DNA of 64,000 nt from Lachnospiraceae bacterium (lineage in GTDB: Bacteria > Bacillota > Clostridia > Lachnospirales > Lachnospiraceae), in NCBI GenBank assembly GCA_014804245.1, contig JAAVAE010000015.1, positions 38,843-102,842 of the forward strand, written 5' to 3'. The first letter of the stretch is position 1; every line of letters begins with the position of its first letter. The position numbers and the translations under genes were made by a program. Positions 38,596-49,395 of the stretch are shown one piece after another. The notes beneath the pieces were generated by a model, which worked only from the letters and a program-made list of their open reading frames with translations, did no database searches and was not told where the DNA came from.

Positions 38596-39144
38596 ATGAG
38601 GGATACCAAAACGGAATTAAAATTATTCACAATTCCAGAGTGGAAGAAAGAAGAGATTTATCTTAGGGAACAGCATAAAAATGGTTGGGAATTTGTAAAA
38701 GTGGATTTTATTGGTTTGTATCATTTTAAAAAATGTGACCCAAAAGATGTTATCTATCAACTAGACTATAACCCTGAAAGTGTCAAGCAAAAAGAGGAAT
38801 ACATTCAAATATTTCGCGATTGCGGTTGGGAATATCTGCAAAATTATGTAGGGTACAGTTATTTCCGCAAATCAGCTTCTGATATGGACGGAGAAGAAGA
38901 AATATTCTGTGATGACGCCTCCAGACTGGATGTGATGAAACAAGTTTTTAAGCAACGAATGCTGCCTCTTTTATGTATTTTCCTTTTGATTATTATTCCA
39001 GCAATTCTCATGCGGAGCCAAATAGATACACCTGTAAACCATGTTCTTATGGTTATATTTGGTATAATGTTTGGTCTATATCTTGTATTGCTCATTAAAT
39101 TTGCCATTCAATTCTGGAAATATTTTGAATCGATTCATAAATAA
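38596..39144 (+). CDS. DUF2812 domain membrane protein
   Basis: KLFTIPEWKKEEIYLREQHKNGWEFVKVDFIGLYHFKKC; two C-terminal TM; RBS aggagg. Confidence 0.85.
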   Translation: MRDTKTELKLFTIPEWKKEEIYLREQHKNGWEFVKVDFIGLYHFKKCDPKDVIYQLDYNPESVKQKEEYIQIFRDCGWEYLQNYVGYSYFRKSASDMDGEEEIFCDDASRLDVMKQVFKQRMLPLLCIFLLIIIPAILMRSQIDTPVNHVLMVIFGIMFGLYLVLLIKFAIQFWKYFESIHK

Positions 39145-39221
39145 AAGGTAAAAAAGATTCATCATTTTAAGCAAGCGGCTTTTCAGAATTTAGGGCTATC
39201 TGTAAAACTTTTATTTTTTAT

Positions 39222-39250
39222 TTGACAACTATCCATCAGTCGATTATAAT
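39222..39250 (+). promoter_or_regulatory. Consensus SigA promoter for T-box/tyrS
   Basis: TTGACA, 17 nt spacer, TATAAT. Confidence 0.85.
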
Positions 39251-39264
39251 TACAACTAATTTCA

Positions 39265-39560
39265 TACAAGTGATTGAATTTAAAAGCAATGATAAGAAGA
39301 AGTAGCATAAAGTGAAACATACAGAAAGCAGCCGGTTGATGAGAGGCGCATGAGAAGCTATATGTGAATACATCTTTGAGCTTCGCACCAAATAATCTTA
39401 TGATTTAGTAGGCTGCGACGGTTCCTGCATCCGTTAACATGCTAGAGTATAAGCCCAGGCGGGTCGTACTCGAAGAGGTAAGCAGCGTGAGCTGTTTATG
39501 AACATTAGGTGGTATCACGAGATTTGACTCTCGTCCTATTGAAGGACGGGAGTTTTTTAT
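39265..39560 (+). ncRNA. T-box leader (tyrosine)
   Basis: AGGTGGTATCACGAG T-box-like sequence followed by terminator GACTCTCGTCC..GGACGGGAGTTTTTT; TAC at 39369-39371 plausible specifier; upstream of tyrS. Confidence 0.85.
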
Positions 39561-39562
39561 TA

Positions 39563-39602
39563 CAATAAGCTGACTCGCGAAGCGTGGCAGCGTTTGTTTG
39601 TC
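39563..39602 (+). repeat. Short dispersed repeat, copy 1
   Basis: ACAATAAGCTGACTCGCGAAGCGTGGCAGCGTTTGTTT; near-identical to the reverse complement at 45019-45057. Confidence 0.75.
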
Positions 39603-39643
39603 TTGGAACAAGACAGCACTTTATATCAAGGAGGAAAAACAAA

Positions 39644-40876
39644 ATGACAGCCAATGAAACTATTTTAAGGCAGGAAGTCAACCGTCAGATGCGTATTATC
39701 CTAAAAGGCGCCGCACAACTTATCGGGGAAGAAGATCTAAGGGCAAAACTAGAATGTTCAATCCGAACAGATAAGCCCCTCATCGTCAAGCTGGGACTCG
39801 ACCCCAGCGCTCCGGACATTCACTTAGGTCACGCAGTAGTTCTTCGCAAATTGAAGCAACTACAGGATTTAGGACACCATATCGTAATCATCATCGGCGA
39901 CTTTACCGGACGCATCGGTGACCCAACCGGAAAATCAAAGGGACGCAAAGCTCTTTCCGACAGCGAAATTCTGATCAATGCACAGACCTACCAGGAACAG
40001 GTTTTCCGCGTGCTCGACAAGGATAAAACAGAAGTCCGCTATAACGGAGAATGGCTGGAACTTTTAAACATGGAGGAAATACTAAAACTTGCCGCCAGTA
40101 CTACCGTTGCCAGAATGCTGGAGCGGGATGATTTCCAGAACCGCTACTCCCACAATATCCCTATCGGTCTGCATGAATTCTTTTACCCTCTCATGCAGGC
40201 TTACGATTCCGTTGCAATAAAAGCGGATATTGAACTTGGCGGCACCGACCAGACCTTCAACATCCTAATGGGACGCTCCCTTCAAAAATCCTTAAATCAA
40301 GAGCCCCAGGCAGCACTCTTCATGCCCATATTAGAAGGACTTGACGGTGTGGAGAAAATGAGCAAAAGCCTTGGAAATTACATTGGCGTACAGGAAGAGG
40401 CAAATATCATGTTCAAAAAAATCATGGAAGTCCCTGACTCTCTCATCATCAGATACTTTGAACTGGCAACCGATATTTTGCCGGATGAACTGGATAAAAT
40501 AAAAGCCTCCCTTGATAACGGCTGTAATCCCAAAGACTGCAAACTGCTTCTGGCACGCACCATAACCGCCTTATACCACACCCCTGACGAAACCGCTGCC
40601 GCCGAAGAATTTTTCCGCCAGGCATTTACCAATAAGGGAATACCAGAAGAAGCTCCCGCACTTCCAATCCCCTCCGGAAAAGACAGCCTGCTGCAAGCAG
40701 TTCCTCTCCTTGTGCAAAACGGCTTTACGGCAAGCAGCAATGAATTCCGCCGCCTGCTCTCCCAGGGCGGCATCTCCTTAAACGGGGAAAAAATCACCTC
40801 CCTGGATACCGCTATCGTCAACGGTGATGTGCTGAAAATTGGGAAAAAGAAGTTTGTCAGATTCGTATCTGCATAA
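39644..40876 (+). CDS. tyrS: Tyrosyl-tRNA synthetase
   Basis: KLGLDPSAPDIHLGHAVVLRKLKQLQDLGH, KMSKS, C-terminal S4 domain; RBS aaggagg before ATG 39644. Confidence 0.95.
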   Translation: MTANETILRQEVNRQMRIILKGAAQLIGEEDLRAKLECSIRTDKPLIVKLGLDPSAPDIHLGHAVVLRKLKQLQDLGHHIVIIIGDFTGRIGDPTGKSKGRKALSDSEILINAQTYQEQVFRVLDKDKTEVRYNGEWLELLNMEEILKLAASTTVARMLERDDFQNRYSHNIPIGLHEFFYPLMQAYDSVAIKADIELGGTDQTFNILMGRSLQKSLNQEPQAALFMPILEGLDGVEKMSKSLGNYIGVQEEANIMFKKIMEVPDSLIIRYFELATDILPDELDKIKASLDNGCNPKDCKLLLARTITALYHTPDETAAAEEFFRQAFTNKGIPEEAPALPIPSGKDSLLQAVPLLVQNGFTASSNEFRRLLSQGGISLNGEKITSLDTAIVNGDVLKIGKKKFVRFVSA

Positions 40877-40908
40877 ATCCCCTTTTCTCCTCCATTCATT
40901 ATCAACCG

Positions 40909-41802
40909 CTATTCTGTACCAAGCTTGCGATACTCCCGGGGTGTCGTGTTATAAAAGCGTTTGAACATTTTTGCAAAATTGCTGGGACTGTCAAATCCGC
41001 ACAACCCCGCAATTTCTGAGATGCTGCTGGCAGGATTTTGCAAAAGCAAATCTGCTCCCCGCATGATTCTGTATTTCAGCAAATATTGCATAGGCGAAAG
41101 CTGGATGGTCCTCTGGAAACAGCGCAGGCATTCTCTTTCGCCTATACCCGCTACTTTGGCAATTTCCGTCAGACTTATGTTTTCTGCAAAATGATTGTGA
41201 ATATAATCCAGCATTTTGGTCGTGCGCAGATGATCCTGATGGGGTCTCTTATCCTCCACCCTTATCTCAGACTCAAACTGCTGATATAAGAAAAGACATA
41301 TGCGGGACAAATTTTCCCTGACAGCAAATTCAAATCCCGACACGTCTGATCTCAATGTATCAAACGCACTTATAAAAGCTGATACCTGCTCTTTATGCTC
41401 CTCCGCTCTTAATAAGAAGCCGTCAGGCGATGCGTCAATCAGAGGCAGTATATACTTTTGCGCAAACACAGATTCCCTGCTCCCCGTAATCAGTGTTGGA
41501 GCAAAGACCAGAGACTGCAGTTCGCATGTGAAAACAGCTTCCGCATAATGAAGCACATTAGAATTGATGATAAAACAGTCTCCCTCTTCCAATACATAAG
41601 TTTTTCCCGGTATCTGCAATTTTAATTTTCCCTTTTTCGAATGCGCAATCTCCAACTCTTCATGCCAATGCCATGGAACAATATACTTCGGCTGGCTTGT
41701 ATAAATTTCCGAATACCCTGCGCAAGGGAATTCCAGTGAACCATGTGCCCGTAACTCTTTGTAGTCACGATTGACACTCACACCGCATTTTTGCAATCCC
41801 AT
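40909..41802 (-). CDS. AraC family transcriptional regulator with N-terminal cupin
   Basis: WHWHEELEIAHSKKGKL; C-terminal double HTH SISEIAGLCGFDSPSNFAKMFKRFYNTTPREYRK. Confidence 0.93.
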   Translation of the reverse strand: MGLQKCGVSVNRDYKELRAHGSLEFPCAGYSEIYTSQPKYIVPWHWHEELEIAHSKKGKLKLQIPGKTYVLEEGDCFIINSNVLHYAEAVFTCELQSLVFAPTLITGSRESVFAQKYILPLIDASPDGFLLRAEEHKEQVSAFISAFDTLRSDVSGFEFAVRENLSRICLFLYQQFESEIRVEDKRPHQDHLRTTKMLDYIHNHFAENISLTEIAKVAGIGERECLRCFQRTIQLSPMQYLLKYRIMRGADLLLQNPASSISEIAGLCGFDSPSNFAKMFKRFYNTTPREYRKLGTE

Positions 41803-41955
41803 TTTTATTTCCTCATCTTTCCCGAATGAGTTCTTCCATTCTGTCGTTTTTATTATATTATATGTCCAAAATCAAGTTGCATCAATCCTAATATGGCGGT
41901 ATTCTTATAGCAACATCACATGTTTTGCGAATGATACGCAAAGGAGGAAAATAAA

Positions 41956-43137
41956 GTGTTTCAGTTATTACTAGCAATTATCTATCTTGCATTTATCAGT
42001 CTGGGGCTGCCCGACTCCCTTTTAGGTTCGGCATGGCCCGTCATGTATCAGGAATTAAACGTTTCCGTTTCTTATGCCGGAGGCATTTCAATGATTATCG
42101 CTCTGGGAACAATCATTTCCAGTTTGCTGAGTGACCGCCTGACAAGAAAATTCGGGACAGGACTGGTTACTGCTGTCAGTGTACTCATGACAGCCGCTGC
42201 TCTTTTCGGCTTTTCTTTAAGCCACTCCTTCTGGCTATTATGTATATGGGCAATTCCTTACGGTCTGGGTGCAGGAAGTGTGGATGCTTCCCTGAATAAC
42301 TATGTAGCGCTTCACTATGCAAGCAGGCATATGAGCTGGCTGCACTGCATGTGGGGAGTCGGCGCTTCTCTTGGACCATATATTATGGGATTTGCTTTGA
42401 CAAATGGGCAGGGATGGAATATGGGCTATCGCTATATTTCCATTTTGCAGATTGTCCTGACCTGCGTTCTGCTGCTCAGCCTTCCACTGTGGCAGAAGCG
42501 CACGCTTAAGGCTTCTGATACAGATCATGCCTCAGATACCGACAAACCGCTTTCCCTAGGCGCCATCCTGAAAATTCCCGGCGCAAAGGAAGTAATGATC
42601 ACTTTTTTCTGCTACTGTGCTCTGGAGCAGACTGCCGGCTTATGGATCAGCAGTTATCTTGTCCTTCATAAAAATCTGCCTACCGAGACGGCTGCCTCCT
42701 TTGCCGGATGGTTCTTTATTGGAATCACGATTGGCAGAGCCCTAAGCGGCTTTCTCACCATGAAGCTGAATGATACACAAATGGTTCGTTTAGGACAAAG
42801 TATTATTTTGGCAGGCTGCCTCGTTTTGCTGCTGCCTTTAGGCAGTGAGATTTCTTTTGTCGGTCTGGTTTTGATCGGTCTGGGATGTGCACCCATCTAT
42901 CCCTGCATCATTCACTCCACACCGGCACATTTCGGCGCAGATAAATCCCAGGCCATCATCGGAGTACAAATGGCCTTTGCCTATATCGGCACCTGCCTGA
43001 TGCCTCCGCTGTTCGGTCTTATTGCAAACCATATCAGCATTACATTATTTCCGATATACCTATTATTAATCTTGATCTTAATGTTCATCATGCACGAAGC
43101 GTTACTGAGAAAATGCACAAACAGGAGGATTTTATGA
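41956..43137 (+). CDS. MFS transporter
   Basis: 12-TM pattern, LGLPDSLLGSAWPVMYQELNVSVSYAGGISMII...LSDRLTRKFG. Confidence 0.92.
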   Translation: MFQLLLAIIYLAFISLGLPDSLLGSAWPVMYQELNVSVSYAGGISMIIALGTIISSLLSDRLTRKFGTGLVTAVSVLMTAAALFGFSLSHSFWLLCIWAIPYGLGAGSVDASLNNYVALHYASRHMSWLHCMWGVGASLGPYIMGFALTNGQGWNMGYRYISILQIVLTCVLLLSLPLWQKRTLKASDTDHASDTDKPLSLGAILKIPGAKEVMITFFCYCALEQTAGLWISSYLVLHKNLPTETAASFAGWFFIGITIGRALSGFLTMKLNDTQMVRLGQSIILAGCLVLLLPLGSEISFVGLVLIGLGCAPIYPCIIHSTPAHFGADKSQAIIGVQMAFAYIGTCLMPPLFGLIANHISITLFPIYLLLILILMFIMHEALLRKCTNRRIL

Positions 43138-44045
43138 CCGACTTACATATGCACAGTTTCTATAGCGAAGATGGAGAGTTTTCACCTGCTGTTCTGGTAG
43201 AAAAATGCGCCGCACTGAATATTAAAAGGATGTCCATTACTGACCACAATTGTGTGCGGGCTAATTTCGAAGCTGAAAGTTTGGCAGATAAAAAGGGAAT
43301 TGCATACCTTCCAGGCATTGAGATTGACTGCGTTCATGAAAACAATGGCTTTCATATATTAGGATATGGAATTGATTATCGTAGTGCGGATTTTGAAATG
43401 ATTGAAAAAAATATCCGTTCCCAAAGCTTTGAAGCATCTCTCAAGATGCTTGAAAAGACACAGTCGCTCGGTTTTCATGTGACCGAAAATGATATGTGGA
43501 ATCTATCTAAAAATTCCTATTGGTCTGAAACCTGGACCGGAGAAATGTTTGCAGAAGTGCTGCTTACCAATTCTGCATATAAAGACCATCCCCTGCTTGC
43601 ACCATACCGCAGCGGCGGAGCAAGAGGAGATAATCCTTATGTGAATTTTTACTGGGACTTTTATGCGCCGGGCAAACCCTGCCACGCCACAATGCACTAT
43701 CCCCAAATGCAGGAAGTCATTGACCTGATCCACAATAATCATGGTTTTGCTGTACTTGCCCATCCGGGCGTCAATTTAAAAGACCGACAGCATCTTCTCC
43801 CGGAAATCATACGCCTTGGAATTGACGGAATCGAGGCGTTCTCCAGCTATCATCTGCCTGATCAGGCTGCCGGCTTTTGCACTGTAGCAGAGCAATATCA
43901 GCTCTTCATCACTTGCGGCAGCGATTTTCATGGAAAGACCAAACCAGCCATTGAGATTGGAACTCACGGCTGTACCATTTCCGATGAAAGTCTGCCACAC
44001 ATTATTTATAACGGAAAGTCCATACAAGAACAGGTACCAGAATAA
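43134..44045 (+). CDS. PHP domain metal-dependent phosphoesterase
   Basis: MTDLHMHSFYSEDGEFSP, SITDHNC, LAHPGV, CGSDFHG. Confidence 0.92.
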   Translation: MTDLHMHSFYSEDGEFSPAVLVEKCAALNIKRMSITDHNCVRANFEAESLADKKGIAYLPGIEIDCVHENNGFHILGYGIDYRSADFEMIEKNIRSQSFEASLKMLEKTQSLGFHVTENDMWNLSKNSYWSETWTGEMFAEVLLTNSAYKDHPLLAPYRSGGARGDNPYVNFYWDFYAPGKPCHATMHYPQMQEVIDLIHNNHGFAVLAHPGVNLKDRQHLLPEIIRLGIDGIEAFSSYHLPDQAAGFCTVAEQYQLFITCGSDFHGKTKPAIEIGTHGCTISDESLPHIIYNGKSIQEQVPE

Positions 44046-44841
44046 CCGCCATAAGAAGACACATCCATAGGCTCTCACCAGTCGGAACTCTGGTAAGTAC
44101 AATAAATAGAACCAGCATGATGGCAAGCATACTACTGGAAATAAACCTGTAAATTTTTCTCTTTCCCTGCGAAATGCTGCCATCTTCCACCATCTCGGGA
44201 TGCGTCATAGTGCAATGTATCACCGCACCAAAACGCCCTATGACGCGCTCTGCCGTGTACTCCACACCATCGATTTCAAAAACCGGATACATTCCTTTCT
44301 TCCTGATTACCAGATTCACCTCATTTTCATCTGCATATGCCAGAAGTGCGTCTGTAAATTCTTGGGGATTCATGACCACGGTATCCGGTCTGAATGTAAA
44401 GGTCCGTATTGCCTCCTCTTTCTTCACCTGCTTATAATCATTTAAAATTGACATGAAAATTCCTCCCTTCTTCTTCTCCATCTCATCCATCTTAAGAAGC
44501 ACCGCGTCTGCATCCAGCGTTTTAAGTTCTTCATGACGCAAATCCTTACAGATGCTGATACACGACTCCAGTTCACTCTTCCTTTCCAGCAGACTGTCCA
44601 AATGCATTTGAATCGCCTGATCAAAGGGAGTTTCTTCATCCATAATCTTCCGAATATCTTCTATCGGCATATCCAGCTTCCGCAACACCTTAATAATCTG
44701 AAGCATTTTCACATCTTCCTGTGTATACTCCCGATAATTGTTCATTTCATTTCTTGCCGGATGGAGTAGTCCCTTTTTTTCATAGAAGCGAATATTCTGT
44801 TTGCTGATACCCGTCATGCTTTCCAGTTCATTAATATTCAC
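44002..44841 (-). CDS. MerR family regulator with C-terminal transmembrane domain
   Basis: ELESMTGISKQNIRFYEKKGLLHPARNEMNNYREYTQEDVKMLQII; two TM helices at the C-terminus. Confidence 0.88.
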   Translation of the reverse strand: MNINELESMTGISKQNIRFYEKKGLLHPARNEMNNYREYTQEDVKMLQIIKVLRKLDMPIEDIRKIMDEETPFDQAIQMHLDSLLERKSELESCISICKDLRHEELKTLDADAVLLKMDEMEKKKGGIFMSILNDYKQVKKEEAIRTFTFRPDTVVMNPQEFTDALLAYADENEVNLVIRKKGMYPVFEIDGVEYTAERVIGRFGAVIHCTMTHPEMVEDGSISQGKRKIYRFISSSMLAIMLVLFIVLTRVPTGESLWMCLLMAVILVPVLVWTFRYK

Positions 44842-45018
44842 TGCAACATCCTCCTTGCTTCTTTTGAGTAGAGTATATGGGTTATAGTTGGTATAAGGTC
44901 AAGAAATATTTCATGTTTTATGCATTTCTCTTGCTGTTTATTTTATCACAATTATTGCCGTGAGTAATTATGATATTCCACACCTAAAATTTATATTGCA
45001 ATGCTGTTCTGCAGTTAT

Positions 45019-45057
45019 AAACAAACGCCGCCACGTTTCGCGCACCAGCTTATTGTA
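45019..45057 (-). repeat. Short dispersed repeat, copy 2
   Basis: Minus strand ACAATAAGCTGGTGCGCGAAACGTGGCGGCGTTTGTTT. Confidence 0.75.
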
Positions 45058-45061
45058 AATA

Positions 45062-45100
45062 AACAGAGAGAATCTTATTGAAAAAGGTTCTCTCTGTCAA
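45062..45100 (-). terminator. Stem-loop terminator of the downstream-labelled hypothetical gene
   Basis: Minus strand GACAGAGAGAACCtttttcaataaGATTCTCTCTGTTTATTT. Confidence 0.65.
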
Positions 45101-45136
45101 TGATAGCTATTATGTTGCTGGTCAAGAATTAAATCC

Positions 45137-45610
45137 TTAACAAAATACAATGATTCTTGAAGGTGTTGTCTGAGGAGGAATACTTCTGGTGGTGGCTGTA
45201 TAATAAACCAGCAGGGTCTGATCCGCCGGATTACAGTTAAACCGTTGCCCGTTCGCAGTCCTAATGTTGGTATTTCCCGCAATATTTAACTGCAGTGAGC
45301 GATCTTCCGCCAGAAGATTCCGGTCAAAATAATTCAGCATCACCTGCTCGTTCCTGCCAATCACTGTAACGATCTGCGCACGGTACTGAGGCGGAAAAAT
45401 GAGGGGAATAGGTAGGGAAGCATCATAGAATGCCGCTATACGCATTCCCATCCGGATTTGTATATCATCAATCACCTGTGTCTGTGCATTTACTACAAAG
45501 TTCGCAATTCCATCATCCGTACGCAAAGACACCATTTGACTGCAACAGTCATTTCCTCTTGCAATATTAAATACCGTACCTATTACTGGGACAAAATCTG
45601 TGTATGCCAT
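45137..45610 (-). CDS. Conserved hypothetical protein
   Basis: 157-aa ORF MAYTDFVPVIGTVFNIARGNDCCSQMVSLRT..., no motif recognised. Confidence 0.75.
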   Translation of the reverse strand: MAYTDFVPVIGTVFNIARGNDCCSQMVSLRTDDGIANFVVNAQTQVIDDIQIRMGMRIAAFYDASLPIPLIFPPQYRAQIVTVIGRNEQVMLNYFDRNLLAEDRSLQLNIAGNTNIRTANGQRFNCNPADQTLLVYYTATTRSIPPQTTPSRIIVFC

Positions 45611-45627
45611 AAAACTACCTTTTTTAT

Positions 45628-47586
45628 TTAAAATACTCCTTTTTCAGGAAAATGTTCCTGATTTACAGGCGGAAGGCAAGTGTGATCCTTACAGATATAA
45701 TAAGTTGTTTTCCCGTTTAATAGTTTATACTCTTCCGTCTCATGCGCAAGAAGATTTACATCTGCATAAAGGGGCAGTTTTTTCCTGACCTCTTCTTCCT
45801 CCTCTCCTGCTGCCAAAATCACAGTGATTTTAGCAGGGGGATTTAAGTAAAACAGCTGGGCAGTCAGAAACATCCCATGCCCTGTGGGATAGGCTTTTGC
45901 CTCACCGGATAAAAAAGCCAGCTGTTCCTTTGCCAGATGCTCATAATCCTCATTCCCTAAAATCTGGAAAAGCCTGACAAAACAATATGCCATGACAGAA
46001 TTTCCACTAGGAAGCGCACCGTCATAAGTTTCCTTGGGTTTTATAATCAGACTGTCGTTTCCCTCCCCATACAGAAAATATCCGCTGCCCTTCTCATCGG
46101 CAAACTGCTTCTTTGCCTCTTCACAGATCTGCTGCGCACGTTCTATATAGGATGATTCTCCGGTTGCCTCATACAAACTGATAAGCGCCGCTGTATAATA
46201 AGCATATTCATCCAGAAATCCCTTAACAAAACGTATATGATTTCTAAAACTTACATAAAGAGTGTTCCCATATGCAAGACTCTTTTCAATAAACTGCTGT
46301 GCCCTCTTTGCCGCCAAAAGATACTCTTCTTTCCCCGTCACGCGGTAAAGTACCGATAACGCCCAGATCATCAGCGCATTCCATGAGGTCAGGATCTTAT
46401 CGTCCAAGTGCAGCTTAAAATGAGATTTGCGATACTCATACATAAGCTCCTTTTCCCCTTCAAAGTCATCCGGAATTTCATTTCCATTCAAGAGATTTGG
46501 AATATTCCTGCCTTCAAAATTTCCCCGCTGCGTTATCCCGAAATGTTGGCAAAAGCGCTTTCCCCTCTCTTCCCCCAAAAGCCTGCACACTTCCTCATAT
46601 CTCCACGTATAAAATCTGCCTTCTTCCCCTTCACTGTCTGCGTCCTGCGCAGAATAAAACGCTCCCTCGCTGTCAGTCAGATCACGGAAAACATAGGCGG
46701 CAGTCTTTTCCGCTGTATCTAAAAAAATTTCATTCCCCGAAACCTTATAAGCTGCCGAATATGCTATGATCAACAGTGCATTATCATACAGCATTTTTTC
46801 AAAATGCGGGAGAAAAAAATACTTATCTGTGGAATATCTGGAAAATCCAAAACCAATGTGGTCAAAAATCCCGCCTCTGCGCATCTTTTCAAGCGTAACC
46901 TCCACCTGCTTAAAAACATCCTTTTTATCATTTATCTGTGCATAAAGGGTTAAAAACAGTAGATTGTGAGGTGTCGGAAACTTCGGTGCATTTCCGAATC
47001 CGCCATATTTTTTATCAAAGTTTTCCGAAAAGATCCTTACTGCCTTCTCCGGCATCCCACTGTCGATATGTTCACAAACTCCTTCATCCTCCGTACTAAT
47101 ATGTGCAAGGATGCGTTCCGCGGACTGCAGCAGTTCCTCCTTATCCCTCTTCCATTTATCTGCAATCACAAGCAGCAGATCATGCATCCCCGCCATGCCC
47201 CGGCTGGATATGGGCGGAAAATAAGTTCCTGCAAAAAATGGCTTCTGTTCCGGCGTCATGAAAATACTCATAGGCCATCCGCCATTTCCCGTCAGAGCCT
47301 GACAAACGGACATATACACACTATCAATATCGGGACGCTCCTCCCTGTCCACCTTGACCGACACAAAGTAGCGATTGAGGATATCTGCGATTTCCATATT
47401 TTCAAAACTCTCCTGCTCCATCACATGGCACCAATGACAGGTACTATATCCAATACTCAAAAAAACAGGTTTATCTTCCCGCTTTGCCTTTTCAAAAGCT
47501 TCTTCTCCCCATGGATACCAGTCCACAGGATTTTCAGCATGCTGTAACAGATAGGGGCTGCTCTGATCTTTTAAATGATTGCTCAT
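45628..47586 (-). CDS. Thioredoxin-domain (DUF255/YyaL, SSP411-like) protein
   Basis: [56 protein letters not shown]. Confidence 0.95.
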   Translation of the reverse strand: MSNHLKDQSSPYLLQHAENPVDWYPWGEEAFEKAKREDKPVFLSIGYSTCHWCHVMEQESFENMEIADILNRYFVSVKVDREERPDIDSVYMSVCQALTGNGGWPMSIFMTPEQKPFFAGTYFPPISSRGMAGMHDLLLVIADKWKRDKEELLQSAERILAHISTEDEGVCEHIDSGMPEKAVRIFSENFDKKYGGFGNAPKFPTPHNLLFLTLYAQINDKKDVFKQVEVTLEKMRRGGIFDHIGFGFSRYSTDKYFFLPHFEKMLYDNALLIIAYSAAYKVSGNEIFLDTAEKTAAYVFRDLTDSEGAFYSAQDADSEGEEGRFYTWRYEEVCRLLGEERGKRFCQHFGITQRGNFEGRNIPNLLNGNEIPDDFEGEKELMYEYRKSHFKLHLDDKILTSWNALMIWALSVLYRVTGKEEYLLAAKRAQQFIEKSLAYGNTLYVSFRNHIRFVKGFLDEYAYYTAALISLYEATGESSYIERAQQICEEAKKQFADEKGSGYFLYGEGNDSLIIKPKETYDGALPSGNSVMAYCFVRLFQILGNEDYEHLAKEQLAFLSGEAKAYPTGHGMFLTAQLFYLNPPAKITVILAAGEEEEEVRKKLPLYADVNLLAHETEEYKLLNGKTTYYICKDHTCLPPVNQEHFPEKGVF

Positions 47587-47796
47587 AAATACCTTCCTTT
47601 CTTGTCATTTGTATTTTGTGTAATCATTTATAATTTATGCAGTTTTTCTACCTTAAAAACGCCTTATAATTTCTCCCTCAGAGCAAAATCAAATTCTTTG
47701 TGCCATATTCCTTTTGATTTTTAATAGAATTATTCTTGATTGATTTCAACATCTGCTGCCACATAACGCAGCAGCAGACATAGATTTGTTTTAGAT

Positions 47797-48591
47797 TTAT
47801 AGATGATATTCCTGCAACATTTTTTTATAAAAGTTCTCTTCTGACTTAAGCTTGGGAATCATATCTGCTTTTCCATCGGCTATCATTCGTGAAATCAATT
47901 CCCACATTTGCCAACAGCCTGCCATACGTTCTTTTTTCAACATTTCTTCAAACTGCATATACCTCTCCTCCAGTTCTCTGTTCTGCTTGAGCGCTTTTAT
48001 GCGTTCATGCATCCTACCAAGCTTTAAATCTCCTGTCTGCTTCACATAATCATCCGTAGAATTGCTTACATACCTTAAAAAACAGACCAACTCCTCTGGT
48101 ATGTCACTCTCATTCTCCCCCACGGTACTTAAAAAAATCCGTCTCGTCCCATCTTCTAAAGGAAAATCTGCTTCCAGACACCTTGTCTCAAAGGTATATC
48201 GATATAACTTTCTTCCAAATGGGTCAAATGTACAGATAAAAATTATGATGCTTGGCTTCAGTTCCTTAAAATTCTGTCCGGGCTTTAAAGATGATAAATC
48301 CATTTCTGCCTGATGATAACGGCTTCTCTGTGGAAGGTTCTTTTCGTCAGTGTTCTGCATTTCCAGATTGTAGTCTACATTCAGTTCGTCGCTGGCAAAG
48401 ATATCCAACCGCACACACCTAAAATCAGAACTGAACAAAATACTCCGCTCTGACTTCACCTTTACTTTGCCCACCTGTGTTCCCAGAATGCATTCTAACA
48501 CCAGCCTGCATATTTCTTCATCCTCCAGCGCTGAAGCGAATAAAAATGCATTGTTTAGATCCAAGTCTTTAAATTGTTTCTTTTGTGCCAT
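47797..48591 (-). CDS. Rpn/PDDEXK-family nuclease (transposase-like)
   Basis: NNAFLFASALEDEEICRLVLECILG...VRLDIFASDELNVDYNLEMQ...RSRYHQAEMDLSSLKPGQNF; RBS caggagg before ATG 48591. Confidence 0.85.
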   Translation of the reverse strand: MAQKKQFKDLDLNNAFLFASALEDEEICRLVLECILGTQVGKVKVKSERSILFSSDFRCVRLDIFASDELNVDYNLEMQNTDEKNLPQRSRYHQAEMDLSSLKPGQNFKELKPSIIIFICTFDPFGRKLYRYTFETRCLEADFPLEDGTRRIFLSTVGENESDIPEELVCFLRYVSNSTDDYVKQTGDLKLGRMHERIKALKQNRELEERYMQFEEMLKKERMAGCWQMWELISRMIADGKADMIPKLKSEENFYKKMLQEYHL

Positions 48592-48705
48592 ACATCCTCC
48601 TGTTATGGCACAAACAAGAAATGATTTTGCTCTTATCATTATTATAGAGGTACAAACCTATAATTACAATATCTGTTTTCAACCTTTAATAACGCTTATT
48701 TAAAC

Positions 48706-49269
48706 TTATAACTCTTCCATCATCATCTCAAGCAGCATAATATGATATTCTTCATCTTTTATGATTCTTCCAAGCACTGCATTGACACAAGAATCATTGA
48801 TCATATTCATATGCATCTGATACTGATTGATTGCTGCCCTCTCCGCTTCTATATCTGCAAGCAGCATTTTTCTGGTATTTTCAGGAATCGTCAGATATTC
48901 CGGTGTCCACATCCGCGCTCTCCCATTCTGCTGCCTTGCTGCGAAATCAACCGTTCCGCCCAGCAGATAAATCAGTTCACCCAATTTCTGCAAGTGCATC
49001 ATCTCTGCCATGGCAATTCCTAGGAGCGTCTTTGCCATCGCACATCTATCACATGACAGACGATTTTCATTATTGATATACTGAGTTGTTGCAGATAACT
49101 CTGACACGGCACCGCAGTAATCATTGCTTAATAGATTTGCATATGCCTGATTCCTGCCAGTGACCTGGATCGGCGGGTATGGTAAATCCACCATAATCGG
49201 CTTCACCCCTGAAAAACTACAGGTGTTAATGAGAGTATTTGCTCTTTCTTCCATTTTCATTTTCTCCAA
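48706..49269 (-). CDS. Ferritin-like domain protein
   Basis: ANLLSNDYCGAVSELSATTQYI...AMAEMMHLQKLGELI...ADIEAERAAINQYQMHM...DEEYHIMLLEEM-like carboxylate/His pattern. Confidence 0.8.
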   Translation of the reverse strand: MEKMKMEERANTLINTCSFSGVKPIMVDLPYPPIQVTGRNQAYANLLSNDYCGAVSELSATTQYINNENRLSCDRCAMAKTLLGIAMAEMMHLQKLGELIYLLGGTVDFAARQQNGRARMWTPEYLTIPENTRKMLLADIEAERAAINQYQMHMNMINDSCVNAVLGRIIKDEEYHIMLLEMMMEEL

Positions 49270-49395
49270 TATACAATCTTCTATAGATAGTATATTAGAA
49301 CTTTAATCATAATGTGCTTTTTCTTGTGGCCGAGAATATCACTCTCATTCTCTCCCACGATACTAAAAAATGATTCAATAACATTTGAGTAAAGA

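Noticed and set aside
47797-48591. Rpn/PDDEXK protein as an active transposon
   Set aside because: No terminal inverted repeats or target duplication seen around it; kept as a nuclease-family CDS only.
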